Below are positions 43,946 to 57,350 of a DNA stretch of 64,000 nucleotides, piece by piece; the first letter of the stretch is position 1; every line of letters starts with the position of its first letter. Origin of the DNA: Holothuria scabra (Eukaryota; Echinodermata; Holothuroidea; Aspidochirotida; Holothuriidae); contig CM074196.1 in the NCBI GenBank assembly GCA_037179385.1, forward strand, positions 33,628,486-33,692,485. Direction: 5' to 3'. Made by a program: the position numbers and the translations under genes. The notes beneath the pieces are model-generated. The model did no database searches and was not told the origin of the DNA. It saw only the letters and a list, made by a program, of their open reading frames with translations.

Positions 43946-45635
43946 TGACTCATCTATCTAAAGTAACTACAAACAAAACCAGTTCATTAAATAACCATAC
44001 TAAGTAAAAAATTGTGTGGGCCATGAATAATATATTTTACAATTTTGAAACTCCCACAGCCTTGATCAATGGATAATATAAATCTTCCAAGCATTTAATT
44101 TTATGACTTGTTAGATTACAGTTAACAATAAAATACTGTTGGAATGGAAAGTCCCACATATTGCAACTTGAATCAGTGACTCAGATAGGGTACTGTTATT
44201 TTTTTTCATGACACAGAAGAAAGCTAGACCTTGTTCATACTGCACAGAATTATTCACAATAGTAACAGAGGGAGAGGGGAAAGGGGGCAGAGGGGATTTG
44301 TCCAAGATGCAAAAACACACATGTGACAATAGGCATTTTGATTTTTGACATGGATACAATTATGGCCTAAACCTACAGCAAGGTAGAGTAATTGAGTAAG
44401 GTACTTTATCACACCACCATATTCTTCCATTGACATCAAAGGTGAAACTATCACACAAATGAGGCAACTACTTATGCCCTTACTGTACATATTTGCTAAC
44501 TTTAGTCCTTCCATAGCCTCAGAACACTTGTAGAAGTTTTTAACAGGCACAAGATAACCCCAAACAGAAAGTTCTTGAGTAAGACTTTGTGTCCATACTA
44601 CACCATAACCACTGAATTTCTAAGCTAAGTGAGTTTAACAAGGTGATTATGCCTGCTTTTGTTTACTTTAGTGAAATTTTGTAAATAGTGGAAAAACATA
44701 TGATCGATGCGAAAAAAGGGGGTAAAAGTAATTTTAATTCACATAACTTTTGAATGACAGTATGATACTTTAATTCCTCTCCTACAGTACAATATCACAT
44801 ATTTCACACAACACAAAGTAAACAAATCACCTCAAAAACTGTGCACTTAAATATGTATTTCAGGGATGTTAAATTCATCTAGGGTTAACATACTCCAAAA
44901 ATTCTCCTTGAATAAATGGTGCCATTAGTCCTTGCCCTTGCTAGTATAAGGCTACTGTGAACTTGAAGTACAGTACTTTGATACCTACTTCAACTTATGC
45001 AACATATGTCAATACAATCTTGATGGTATTTATTGTTCCAATGTTCACTGCTTCACTGTTGTATTCTTGTGTACAAAACTACTGTAGACACTTAACAAAA
45101 TTAAGCGAACAGATAATACAGATCCTGTATCTTCAAAATGAGTCAAATCTCTACTTCAGAAATATCCCTTCATCTCATTGCCATACTAGACATGGGGTTG
45201 GAATCTACAGTAACAAGCAGCTTTACACTTGAAATATTTATGATCAATTGAAGCGCAGGTAACGGTGGGGGGTCAGATGTTATAAGGGAATTTCCCTAAC
45301 CAGAGGGTACAGCAGTGCAATGTAGACATGCAGTGTCAGTGCTGTAACAAAACCACATCCATACAACACACTACTGTACAAGGGGAAAACATTCCTTAGT
45401 TTGAATGCTATGGTAACGGTATGTTTACTCCAACTGGACTCTAAAGGTTTTTGAATTTCATTTCATTTCTACCCTGGGTATTAATATTTTTGCAAACTAT
45501 TTTAATCATCCACACATTCTAACAGTTATTTTCGTTGGTGATTAAAATGAGTACCGGTAATTTTTTCCTTTGAGTACGAGTAATTTTTTTCAAGAACCAG
45601 TACTGACAACAACACCAAATATTTTGGGTATTTTT
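43946..45635. other. Intergenic, no gene seen
   Basis: AT-rich DNA; frames of 80-98 codons on the - strand at 44.1-44.55 kb have no recognisable domain. Confidence 0.4.
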
Positions 45636-47230
45636 ATTACAGTACCTGCACCTCTAGTACCGGTATTAACGTAATACAGTATGGGTATACCCCACAGTGA
45701 GTCGTTTCTACCTTGACATATCATATTTACAAGCAAAAGTGTCACAAACACACAAACACAACTTCACAATTGCATAGATTCCTTACCTGCCTATGGCAAG
45801 TAATCAAAAAATGATGCACTGTAGCTTTATTATTATCATTTGTGGTACAGTAGTACTTAAATTGCATACTTACCACAGGTGCAATGACTTTGACAAACTT
45901 GCACCACCATTAAAATATCCAAGTCAGACTTTGAACTTAAAAATTTATTTAAAGCAGGCAAACTTGCAAAGGCAGCCTTTGATTGTTCAGAGAATTTTTA
46001 ATCAATTTGTAGGCTCATTAAACAAACAGCAAGATCAATTAAAAGATAAAACATAGAAGACAATATTACAAATACATCTAAATTCCTTGCCTGCTTTGGC
46101 ACGGAATAAAACAAATGATTGCGGGATTTGGTTGGAATAACCTAAGGCAATCATGCAAAATCAGTAATGATCTCAAAAAAAAAAAATTCTTTAAAAAAAT
46201 GCACATGGAAAAGCATTCCAAATTGGCCTGGCTGGTAATGAGCATCTTTATCTTTTAAGGCTAAATAAAAGATTAGTGCAGTGTTAACTGATTTCCAAAG
46301 CACTTTGGGAAGAAGCAAAGTTCTGCTTATTAGTTTTGAAATTGACATGAACAGTTAGACCTACAGTAGGCTACTGTACCATGTGATAAATGCTTTAATA
46401 CCAAGAAGTTGTGGTATTTAACACATCTTCAAGTTCTAGCACTAGTAGTGCAGTCATGATATGCAAACTGGTAAAATGTTTACCTAGTGAATTAGTAAGC
46501 CTATGTTCTAAGCCATTTTTCAGTGACTATCCCCTTAACTTAGTAATTTGGTCAAGTTTTTAATTAGAACCCATGTATAATTTGAAATCAGTAACCAGAC
46601 TTTGACTTTTGAGGCGTTCCAGTGTGACCATATATTACAACTTACCTTAAGTCACCCTGTGAGGAGTGAAAATTTTTTGCGCATCTTGGTAAAGACTGCG
46701 AACTTCCACAAATGAACAGTACAATAGATTTAAAATGAGTTAAGTAATTTACAGCATGCCTACCACAATACTTAATTTCCAAAAGAGTGTGATTTGTAGC
46801 ATACCTGGAAAAATCTGAAATTCAAGATCTACAGAAAACTATTCCTTGAGCAGGACTCAGCTATGTCCACTCTGTTTACTCCACACTGCTCAAAAAACCT
46901 GGAGACATTAAAGCTTTGCAGGGCTGCCATATTTTGAAATCTACATTCCTGGGATGAATTTCGGGATTTCTTTTAATGTTATCATATTTTCATGTTCACA
47001 GATTTTAATGACCTGGGTTTGATTTACTGAATAAGGAGTGCTAGCACAATCCAAGGAGTAACTACTGTATAGTGTAGAATACCCCCCCCCCCCCCCCATT
47101 TTGAGAACGCTATTTTTTTGCTATTTTGAGAACGACCTGACATTAGTCTTCTTTTTTCAGTATAATTGTGTGTAACTATTAGTGAAAAATTTACAAAGTC
47201 CACCGAGTCTCCACTTTTGAGTGAAGGGGC
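45636..47230. repeat. First copy of a 1.6-kb tandem duplication
   Basis: Starts attacagtacctgcacctct and matches 47231-48834 over its full length, with scattered substitutions, a 19-20 bp CA-repeat insertion in the second copy, and differences in a C run. The junction at 47230/47231 is head to tail. Identical 87-codon frames in both copies start MASNQKMMHC but look non-coding. Confidence 0.95.
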
Positions 47231-48834
47231 ATTACAGTACCTGCACCTCTAGTACCAGTTTTATCGTAATACAGTATGGGTATACCCCACAGTGAGTCAT
47301 TTCTACCTTGACATATCATATTTACAAGCAAAAGTGTCACAAACACACACACACCACATACACACACAAACACAACTTTACCATTGCATAGATTCCTTAC
47401 CTGCCTATGGCAAGTAATCAAAAAATGATGCACTGTAGCTTTATTATTATCATTTGTGGTACAGTAGTACTTAAATTGCATACTTACCATAGGTGCAATG
47501 ACTTTGACAAACTTAAACCACCATTAAAATATCCAAGTCAGACTTTGAACTTAAAAATTTATTTAAAGCAGGCAAACTTGCAAAGGCAGCCTTTGATTGT
47601 TCAGAGAATTTTTAATCAATTTGTAGGCTCATTAAACAAACAGCAAGATCAATTAAAAGATAAAACATAGAAGACAATATTACAAATACATCTAAATTCC
47701 TTGCCTGCTTTGGCACGGAATAAAACAAATGATTGCGGGATTTTATTGGAATAACCTAAGGCAATCATGCAAAATCAGTAATGATCTCAAAAAAAAAAAA
47801 TTCTTTAAAAAAATGCACATGGAAAAGCATTCCAAATTGGCCTGGCTGGTAATGAGCATCTTTATCTTTTAAGGCTAAATAAAAGATTAGTGCAGTGTTA
47901 ACTGATTTCCAAAGCACTTTGGGAAGAAGCAAAGTTCTGCTTATTAGTTTTGCAATTGACATGAACAGTTAGACCTAGGCTACTGTACCATGTGATAAAT
48001 GCTTTAATACCAAGAAGTTGTGGTATTTAACACATCTTCAAGTTCTAGCTCTAGTAGTGCAGTCATGATATGCAAACTGGTAAAATGTTTACCTAGTGAA
48101 TTAGTAAGCCTATGTTCTAAGCCATTTTTCAGTGACTATCCCCTTAACTTAGTAATTTGGTCAAGTTTTTAATTAGAACCCATGTATAATTTGAAATCAG
48201 TAACCAGACTTTGACTTTTAAGGCGCTCCAGTGTGACCAATACCACTCACCTTAAATCACCCTGTGAGGAGTGAAAATTTTTTGCGCATCTTGGTAAAGA
48301 CTGCTAACTTCCACAAATGAACAGTACAATAGATTTAAAATGAGTTAAGTAATTTACAGCATGCCTACCACAATACTTCATTTCCAAAAGAGTGTGATTT
48401 GTAGCACACCTGGAAAATCTGAAATTCAAGATCTACAGAAAACAATTCCTTGAACAGGACTCAGCTATGTCCACTATGTTTACTCCACACTGCTCAAAAA
48501 ACCTGGAGACATTAAAGCTTTGCAGGGCTGCCATATTTTGTAATCTACATTCCTGGGACAAATTTCAGGATTTCTTTTAATGTTGTCATATTTTCATGTT
48601 CACAGATTTTAATGACCTGGGTTTGATTTACTGTACAAGGAGTGCTAGCACAATCCAAGGAGTAACTACTGTATACTGTAGAATACCCCCCCCCCCCTCC
48701 CATTTTGGGAACGCTATTTTTTTGCTATTTTGAGAACGACCTGACATAAGTCTTCTTTTTTCAGTATAATTGTGTGTAACTATTAGTGAAAAATATACAA
48801 AGTCCACTGAGTCTCCACTTTTGAGAGAAGGGGC
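47231..48834. repeat. Second copy of the 1.6-kb tandem duplication
   Basis: See 45636-47230. Both copies end in gagtctccacttttgag and a (a/t)gaaggggc word; single-copy DNA resumes at 48835. Confidence 0.95.
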
Positions 48835-50375
48835 AGTCGCAATGATCGTTTCTGCATTTGTGTTATTTTGCAACAAAAAATAAAGATGTGTATTTGTGTG
48901 AATATTTATGAAGAATTTACTAAGTTCACTGAGCCTCCATGTAAAATATGCAACTATCTACTGTACTGTAATCTTTCTGGTTCTGGGCAGCAAAAAAATC
49001 GAGCTCAATTACTGTATGGTTCCCATATCTCTATACTCTACTGTATTTTTGGAACTTCTTGTCCAAAACTATGCCAGATCACTGGAGGTTAAAGAAGAAT
49101 CTGCAAATGAAATGCATACAAGTCTGATCCCCAGAAAATCCACATACACAGACTTGTGATGCCGTTTCTTGGAGAATTTAGCATCTGGCTCCACCGGCTG
49201 TGTTGGTCAGCTATGAAAACATGGAAAGTATGATCGTTGTAACACAAACTCAACGGCAAAATTTGTTTCAAGGCATGGTATTTTCACACAATAATCACAT
49301 ACTGTAGTTGATGACACCATTTGTGATTGGCTGGCTAGGATCAATGCAACTAAACTAATAGCAATGCAGCGGCAATTTTAAAATTTTGAGGTAGATCGTA
49401 TATGATGTCACTGAGCAGAACAATGATTCCTTGTTTGGCGGTCAAAGAGAATACAAATGTAAGTCTACTGCATGCGTGGGCCAAGAAGTTCGCTCCAGGG
49501 GACCTTGTGCATTAGACTACTGTTTTCATACACAATGACATGGTATGACAACATTGCAGGCTTCGACAAATCCCCCGCCCCATAGTCCGGGACAAGTAAA
49601 AAATGATTGGGACAAGTGACCTGCCCATGTGTTGTAGCCCGCCAGGCAAGCAGCAGAGTAGTCTTCTTCACATAGAAATTCAATGGCTAGTACTAGATAA
49701 CTAGATATGGACTCAGTGCATATTCATGCGGACAAGTAGACTTTGGGAATCCCTAGCCCGATGGACAAGTAATAAAAAACGAATTTATCAAAGCTTGCGA
49801 CATTGCATAAGTCCTACTGTCAATTGCCAAGTTTTACTTTAACATTGATGTTAACTAAAATATATGAGACATGATTATAGAACAAGAATTTGTTGTGTCG
49901 ATTGTTTTTAACTTTGTCTAATATTTGTTGTTAACATGTGACAGAAGGAAAAAAAGAGTAGTTTATTGTAAAATTGGAAACAGCTCCAGACAATGGTAAA
50001 ACAGCTCTGGAAAGCTTCAAAATAAGGTTTCTTGGACTTTGAAAAATACAGCAGTTTTAGCTACGGAGATGACATGCTCATTTTCAAGTCCTGCAATCAG
50101 GCCTAGCCTGTGCCTAGTGTGCCTACAGTATGTCATTCCAACAGCAAGAATAATTGGCTAGACTATGATTGTCTTACCATGGCATGAGTCTGTACATCAA
50201 TTAATAAAAGGCTAGGACTAGGAGTCACACATTGGGTACAGGCCACACGTTTTGTAAGCAGTGACCAACTCAAGTTACTGTTCTGACCAACTCAAGGTAC
50301 AGTCACTATACTAAGGTTAGTCTTAGGCCTAAGCTAGACATCACCATTACATTACTACTAGGCTAGGCCTAGGTG
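48835..50375. other. Intergenic with repeated GGACAAGT words
   Basis: GGACAAGT(A/G) occurs at about 49590, 49610, 49730 and 49762. A frame ending in SLIPRKSTYTDL and a stop at 49159 looks tail-like but has only a poor acceptor. No gene was recognised. Confidence 0.35.
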
Positions 50376-50556
50376 AGTATAGAAAAGGTTTTGTGTATAA
50401 TCAAAACACTCTCAGTACAGTTCATACCGTGCAATGTAAGCTTTGGTATTCTGCATTGTTTGAATTAACAGTCAATCAAAAAGCTGGGCCAATGGAGAGT
50501 TTCTGCACCCCCCTACAAGAAGTGTAGTTTGTCATGAGAGGATTGGCCTTTTAAAT
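50376..50556. mobile_element. CTTAAAGGC-family MITE, 3' half
   Basis: Matches the right half of 40299-40624: caaaacactctcagtaca, gtttgaattaacagtcaatc, aaaaagctgg(a/g)ccaatgga, aagaagtgtagttt. The left half is missing. Confidence 0.65.
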
Positions 50557-53212
50557 TTCAAATCCAAGTACAAGACAACAAATGAAATTTGCGGATGGGC
50601 TGAAACGAATGAATTGTGTGAATTGTGTGACCTTTTTTCTAAATGTCAAGTATAGTCACAGACCTATATTTTTTTATGTAGGCCTAGCCTATTATTACAG
50701 TAGTCCATGTCTAAAGGTAGGCTTATGCTGAATGTGTAAACAATTGCTTACAGCACTGAATACCGTACCAGGCTGAACGTAAGTATATTAGTATACTAAA
50801 GTCTACAGTGAGAATGATGCTTGCAAAGATGTCAACATGGCAGTAACTGGTGTCACATTGAATAGTAAAAGACATCGATGAAGTTTGAAACTTTAAGGAA
50901 AAGTTGATGGAACCTTCAATTTGACAAAAGTACCACTGATACCACATTCCATTCCATTACCTTACACCACCAAAAAGATGTTTTCTGCTAAAAATGTAAG
51001 GGCGGAAAACACCATTTTTGAGGGACGGAAAGAACTGTAAAGAGGGTGGAAACTAACGGTAACCGCCTAACCTAGGTCTACTACTACAGTACTACCCTTA
51101 TTGATTTTTGTCACGAGCTACGACCAACAAAGTATACAGTGATGACCAACTAAGCTTAGTAAATTAGGCTTGTCCTGGACCTTACCTAGGCATAAGTGCA
51201 GGCCTCAAATTCTACATTTTTAGCCATTTTGGCCTCAGGGATCTAGGCATTTTTGGGGGCACCACAGCCAAATGGAGCCTAAAGCCTCTGAGGATTGATT
51301 AAAGACAGCAACCCTTTACATTCTATTCTTTTTAGCTAAACAGCTGAAGGAGGGGGACTGGCTCATCATCCACTAGTTTACTGTACACAACCCTCTTGTT
51401 CTGGAGCGTGCAGTTGTACAGGTACTGTACATGTTTTATTTTGGTGTGTGCACCTTACATTATTACCCACCATTTTATTTTTAGTAACTAAAATTTTGAC
51501 AAAAAAAAGTTCAACATATAAACTAAGGTTAAACTGGTAAATTAATGTAGGAGGCAGTTTAAACACAGCCCTGATTAATTCAACCAAACATTTAAACATA
51601 TTCCTCTGTATTGGAAGTTAAATTTGTACCCACATTTCACTTTGATATCTTTTCCTTTTTTTTCATTCAAAATTATGTTTTCTTATCAGCCAACTAAATT
51701 TTCGACAATAAACTGCCAGTGGTAATTTATTGACAGCAATTTTTGTGAATTGATCCAGACCGACTCACATATAACTAATCCGCCAGAAAAAAGGCATTAC
51801 GTGCATTTGTACTGTTACACATATGTTTGTGACAGTCATGTAGTACTACCGACCAATGCCACACCCCCAGTGATGATGGGGGATGGATATACATGTCATC
51901 GGCTAGACGCTATTATCTTCTTCTTTTTTGCCCCTCCCCATTGTTCCCCTTTTACTTTTTCCTTGTTAAAACTCTTAGATCAATGAAAGGAGCCATATAT
52001 TGTTATGTGATGCAACCATATCTTCAAATCGGACCAAGCAGGCTCTTTAAGCTGCAGGATCACGACTGTGACTACCCATAATCATGATAGGGGCGGGGGG
52101 GGTGTGTTTAATTTCCCTTGTCAAATCTCTGGTACTAATGAATTTTTTGCCACACCTATAAAAGTTACATGGGTGAGAAACTCATCTTCAGGCCAGTCCA
52201 AGTGGCCCTGGTCTATAGCCACTATCACCACTCTCAATCATAAACTGATTCATAACCAGGAGAGGTATGGCATATACAGTACACTTCCATCTCCTCCCTC
52301 TACCTTTGGTTTCCCTCCCCCTCCCCCCCCCTCTCCCTAGGAGCACTTCACTAGCCTAACGATAGTAGCTCATACTAGTATCCTTTCATTGTTACTGTTC
52401 CATAAAAAAGAAACTTTTGCTGTCACAGGCATTTATGTTACAAAGTGGTGACATGAGAAAAAAATAACAGTGTGCCCCTAAAAAGAATCAGCCCTCAAAA
52501 AAGCCAACCCTCTATCATTGTGCAAGATCAAACTAATTATGCAACACTTAGTGAGTAATTTTTGAATTTGTACGCCCATTGTAGGATCCCAAATTGCTAT
52601 ACTGCATTTTCAAAATTCTAACGAAGCAGAGCTTAAAAGCTTTCAGAATAATCTGAGTTCTACTGAAACTTACAAGTTACAGTAATGACCTTATATTCAC
52701 TATCTGTAGTGTTAAATGTGATGGGCTATACTTTCTGACATTGTACATAAATTCAAGGGTATCAAAACTTGTCAACTTTACACTCATTTCATAACAACAG
52801 CAAAAAGGAATGTGTAAAACAAGTAAACTAAGACCTCTGTAACATTTTCGTACATCATGCTCGAGTAAATTTACGATGTGGTATTTTTTTCTTCAGTCCC
52901 TTGCCTTTCTCTTGTATGCTATCCTTACAAGTGACCATGTGACAATAATGGGACCTAGCCTATTGTGTCTGTGTAGTGTGTTCTTAAGGACCAACCTGTG
53001 TAGTTGACAAACTTTTTTCATCCTCTTAATTGCTACTACAAATCTGATGATTGCAAAAGAGGAGGTCACAGCAACAGAGATGCATTGCAGGTGCCTTACG
53101 CGATAGCCTTGCCAGCTCAATTCTGTTTGCAAAGTACTGACAAACACATTTCTCATACACATAAATCTTGTGGTTTTCAAATCAAAATAGTCAGCTCGGA
53201 ACACTACAAGTT
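50557..53212. other. Intergenic, no gene seen
   Basis: Includes TAGGCC-rich patches and C-rich tracts (52309-52336). Overlapping frames on both strands at 52.89-53.22 kb have no recognisable domain. Confidence 0.4.
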
Positions 53213-53425
53213 TTAACTTAATTTAAGAGCATATTTTCTGGAAAAGTTACGGCTGGAATTATTTGAAGTGGCATGAAATTGACAATTGACTGTGATGTCT
53301 AGAGGCACTGTAGCCATAGTTGGATTGCCCTTGCCACCATATTTGGCCTCAAACTCTTTTGAAAGTTGCAGGGCACCGAGACCAATTGTAGGGGCAACCA
53401 AGGCAATGGACGTGGTGGCCGCGGT
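53213..53425 (-). other. Unidentified open segment, possible exon
   Basis: On the - strand a frame without ATG start follows an AG and reads IALVAPTIGLGALQLSKEFE, then KYGGKGNPTMATVPLD before ending at 53213. Amino-acid composition is protein-like and base 53.41-53.43 kb is CpG-containing, but I recognise no family and the acceptor is weak. It may equally be chance. Confidence 0.15.
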
Positions 53426-56400
53426 CAAATTCTAGGCCTGTATGTGGGGTAGCTTGGGGGGTCTAAATGTCTAAAAGTAGACAAGTATGCCTAGTCCCTA
53501 GCCTAGGGGCTGGCTAGGCCTGTAAATCTATTGTCGTTTCGTTTTGTTTATTTGTTTCTCTACATCATCAAAATGTATGGATACACAAACGTAATGAATA
53601 CAGTACATACATAACACTGAAGTAGATGGAAGTCATTAAACCTGAGGGGCTGGTCGAGAGTTCTACTCCCCCAAAACAACAAAAGCAAGTTACCTAAAAC
53701 AGTTGTCTTTAATGGAAATTGATATACAGTAACTTAGTGTAGCACGTACAGTAAATGATTGATACTCTTTCAGTTTCACTAACTTAGGCTAGGCTAGTAG
53801 CTATTTACTGTTAACGTAACGGTTCAAATGGTACAGTAAGTTGTAACGTAATGCTTTGTAAGCCACAGTCACGCTCTCAACAATGATCAGAGTCGGTAAG
53901 AACTATCAACAGTAATGGATGGTTCCTATTTTTTACTACCTGCTTGAAGGTTAAACCCCGCCAGATGAATCTCAAAATATCTTGTAAGTTGAAAGAGAAA
54001 TAAATTTTTCGTTCAGCAAATAAACGGAGCTTACTAGCAAATTTAACTGGCTTCACACTTGCTACCAGAACACAGTTACGTACTACTATACTATAGTACT
54101 AGCCGCGAAAGTCGTCACTCTCAGCTCACGCAGTATGTGATTAGACTGCATATGTACAGTATAGTACGAGTTGAGTAGTCTAGTTAACTGTACGTACCAT
54201 GCACACACTACTCGCTGGAAGACCAAAACAATGTGATAATAAGGTCAAGGAACGTTGTTTCCGACTTCCGAGTCAAAGAGAAACACCACTGAACTTTGTG
54301 TAAACTGTATACGACCAAATGTTAGGAACAATCCCAATTTGGCGACCATATTTAAAAGGCCAACCTCGGTAAACAGAGTCATTTGTTTTTATTTCTTTCA
54401 ACAAAAAAAAAACCAATTACATTAGTCTATATGAATATCATGATGGTCTTGTAATTATTTGATATGCAGGGCTAGTTTATTTATGACCTAAAAATATGTA
54501 ACGGGGCCCGGGGCGCAGTGCCTGTCAAATAATTAACTATGGGTAATGGCAACCTGTAACAGCAACACTTAGTTGACATTGATCACCTATAGCAATTTGA
54601 GGAAAATTGTGTTCGTAGTTCAATGGCGGAGAGAACCATGTTGCGCAGTTCATGTTCATTCGATTTCGATGACAAAAGCATGACACATCTTTCACGGAAA
54701 TTCAACTGTTGAAGCAGGGAACCGGTTGCAGCTCACTGGCTAAGTATCTATCGATCCGCGGGAGAAAAGGTGTTCATCGGTGGGCGGCTCTCCGCGGGGG
54801 GGGGGCGGGGGGGAGCGGGGGTATCCAGGAAGAATGACATACTCATAAGCGTAGGACGCACGGAATATAGTGGGAGCACCAGTATGATCATGATTTTGGA
54901 CTACTAGGCCCCTCACCCGCGACCTACCACATTGGCCACTAACTTGAAAGTACATTCGGGTAGTACATGATGCTGGTTTTCAACTTCTTTCCTTCTTCAA
55001 CTTCTTTCGGAAATGTATCAGGAAGGGCGATTTCAAAAATATATAACAAAAACATTAATAGGCCTACCATACCGGTAACTCTCTTTTTTCAAATAAAATT
55101 CCGCACTGCAAAGGGTAGAAATCTTCGTTTTTTGACATCCATGCTACACTATACAACATGTAGCCTACAGTTCGGACTTGTATACCATGGCATCTAGCTA
55201 CGCCCCCATTCTGCAAAGATATAATGAGGCCTATATACATTTTGACTTTTTGACAACAACGAATCCAAGCTTATTTTCAAAAAAGTTTGGTTTCTGGGTT
55301 TACTGTAAGAAAAATTGTAAATTTGTGGAATTCAGTACTGAAGAAAAAGCATTTCCTGATAGGTAAATCTGAGATCGTACTATAATGAGGTCGACTGATT
55401 TAAAATCGTTGTTGCAACACAAATGCTAATATATTTTAGGTCCATATGACCTGAGTAGGTTCTCCGACATTTTAAAAGTTTCCGAATTTTGTCTTTTTCA
55501 GACAAATATTTCAAAATCAAGAGTTTGTTTAGGAAAATTTGGAAGTTATGAAAGGAAATTAAAATAGCACGGTGTACGCCGGTGTCCCAATCTACAGTAG
55601 TGCAAGATGATCTGGTGTCACATGATGGCAAAGATTAATTTCCAATTTTGTCATTTCCACTGTTCGGAAGAGTTTATTACTCAAACTGATTTATGAGCGA
55701 GCACTAGGCTGAATTAGGAATCGCAATTTGCGGCGCGTGATTTTACTTTTTGAAACAATTACAAATATAGGACTTGTAGTGGAGGGAATCCGGAATAGCA
55801 AACTTCTTAATTGGCCAGGGGCCGGACGCCCCCCCCCCCCCCCCCTTGACACGCCACCGACAAAATTCAGCCTCCATTTGCAATAAAGTTTTCACTGCAA
55901 TAAAAATCAGCGAATTTCAAAATGATAAGAAATTGCCAAGAAGTACCATACCCACCGGCCGGCCTACAAAGCTACTGTATGTTAATCTTATTTGATATAG
56001 TCCGTCACTGTCGCACCTATGAGATAAAATTCCGAGGTGAAGATCGTGTTGGATGCGCGAATGGCCCGGGAAACGGGAAGAGCATAACACAGGGAGACTA
56101 AAAGTGTTTTTGACCATTATTTGATTTGATTCATCACTGAGATTTGGAGGAATTAAAAAGAGGGGTTCTGACCAGGGAAGAGGCTATGGGAGAGCATACT
56201 TCGGTATTTTGCACTGGGGTCTCCCCTCCCGGCACCTTGCTTCCTACACCCTGGGAAATACTTTCGTTAACCATGCCATCCAATCGTCAAAACTTGAAAG
56301 TGACGGTGCCAGCTGAGCTTGGGAGAGGGGCCAACTTGACCGTGAGAGAAAAGGTTGATTCCGACATAGTTGATCACTGGGTTGGGGGAAAGTGAGATTT

Positions 56401-57350
56401 AGCCTATCATGCAAGTATTCTCAAAATAACTTAAATGTTGAACATTACGTAGTTTTAAAACATCAAATGTTTTCATCGATCCGAAAGCACAGGCCTCCGG
56501 AAGTAAAATGGGGGCACCCTGAAAGTGGGTCGGAAGAGAATGGAATTGCTCGTATGTGGTTGCAATTAACCCAAATTGGGTTACAACTTGACGCAATATG
56601 TTGGTTTAGTTTCCTTTTTTTTTTCAAAAAGTGGCAATGTCATGACATCCCTATTTTACATTGTATCATTCATATTTTACTCAAAATCCCAAAGTGTATA
56701 GCCAGGAGAAGTGTAACTTTTGGTGTGTGACACGTCGAGGCGGTAGGGGGAACAATCACCACCTGCCACGTCAGACCCTTTTCCACCAGCTCCCTTCCAA
56801 GTTACTTTAGTCAAGAGTTGGGTCAACCGAAAAAAATTTATACCTCCCCTGGTACTACCATTTTTCGCACAAATATATTTGATAAAAACCCAGATAATCT
56901 TCCCGGGACTCAGTCACAAACGGGCTCGCTCGGTATTTGTCCTTGAACCCCCAACCCACAGATGTGCACGCTTCATTTTCGTTTTTGTTCTGATCTCTAA
57001 AACCCCCCTCCCTACACATTTTTTACCCCTAGTTTTCCCCACCCAAAATTTAACAAAACCCATTCAACGGCAACGCATTTGAGTTTCAAAAAATATTCAC
57101 CGAGAGTAGTTACCATTTTGATAGTAATGAAATCTTTAAATTGAGACGGCCGGATGCATGAATTTCCTCAGTCTGCCATACAGAGATGCCTCTCCTTACT
57201 GCTTCTTCCTTCCGACATTCTCCCTATCTTTCTCCTCAGAAACTGTGCTTTCTCTATTACGCTCCGTCCTCTTCGACCGAAACTATTAAATTAAATTAAA
57301 CGTTCTCTTCCCTTTTACTGGTGCCCATCCCTTTCTTCCGCATGAATCCA
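53426..57350. other. Intergenic; GC-rich patches, no gene seen
   Basis: Holds TAGGCC words (53.43-53.52 kb), a G-rich patch (54795-54825), a C run (55830-55846) and a copy of the caatttgcggcgcg word at 55724 shared with the hairpin blocks near 3.5 and 3.8 kb. An 83-codon frame at 56144-56395 (starting MEELKRGVLTREEAMGEH) is more GC-rich than its surroundings but unassigned. Confidence 0.35.

Noticed and set aside
45793..47670. Two identical 87-codon frames starting MASNQKMMHC
   Set aside because: They are carried by the 1.6-kb tandem duplication; no domain, no splice sites, and composition like the AT-rich background.
49079..49159. Possible terminal exon ending in SLIPRKSTYTDL
   Set aside because: The acceptor lacks a pyrimidine tract and no family match was recognised.
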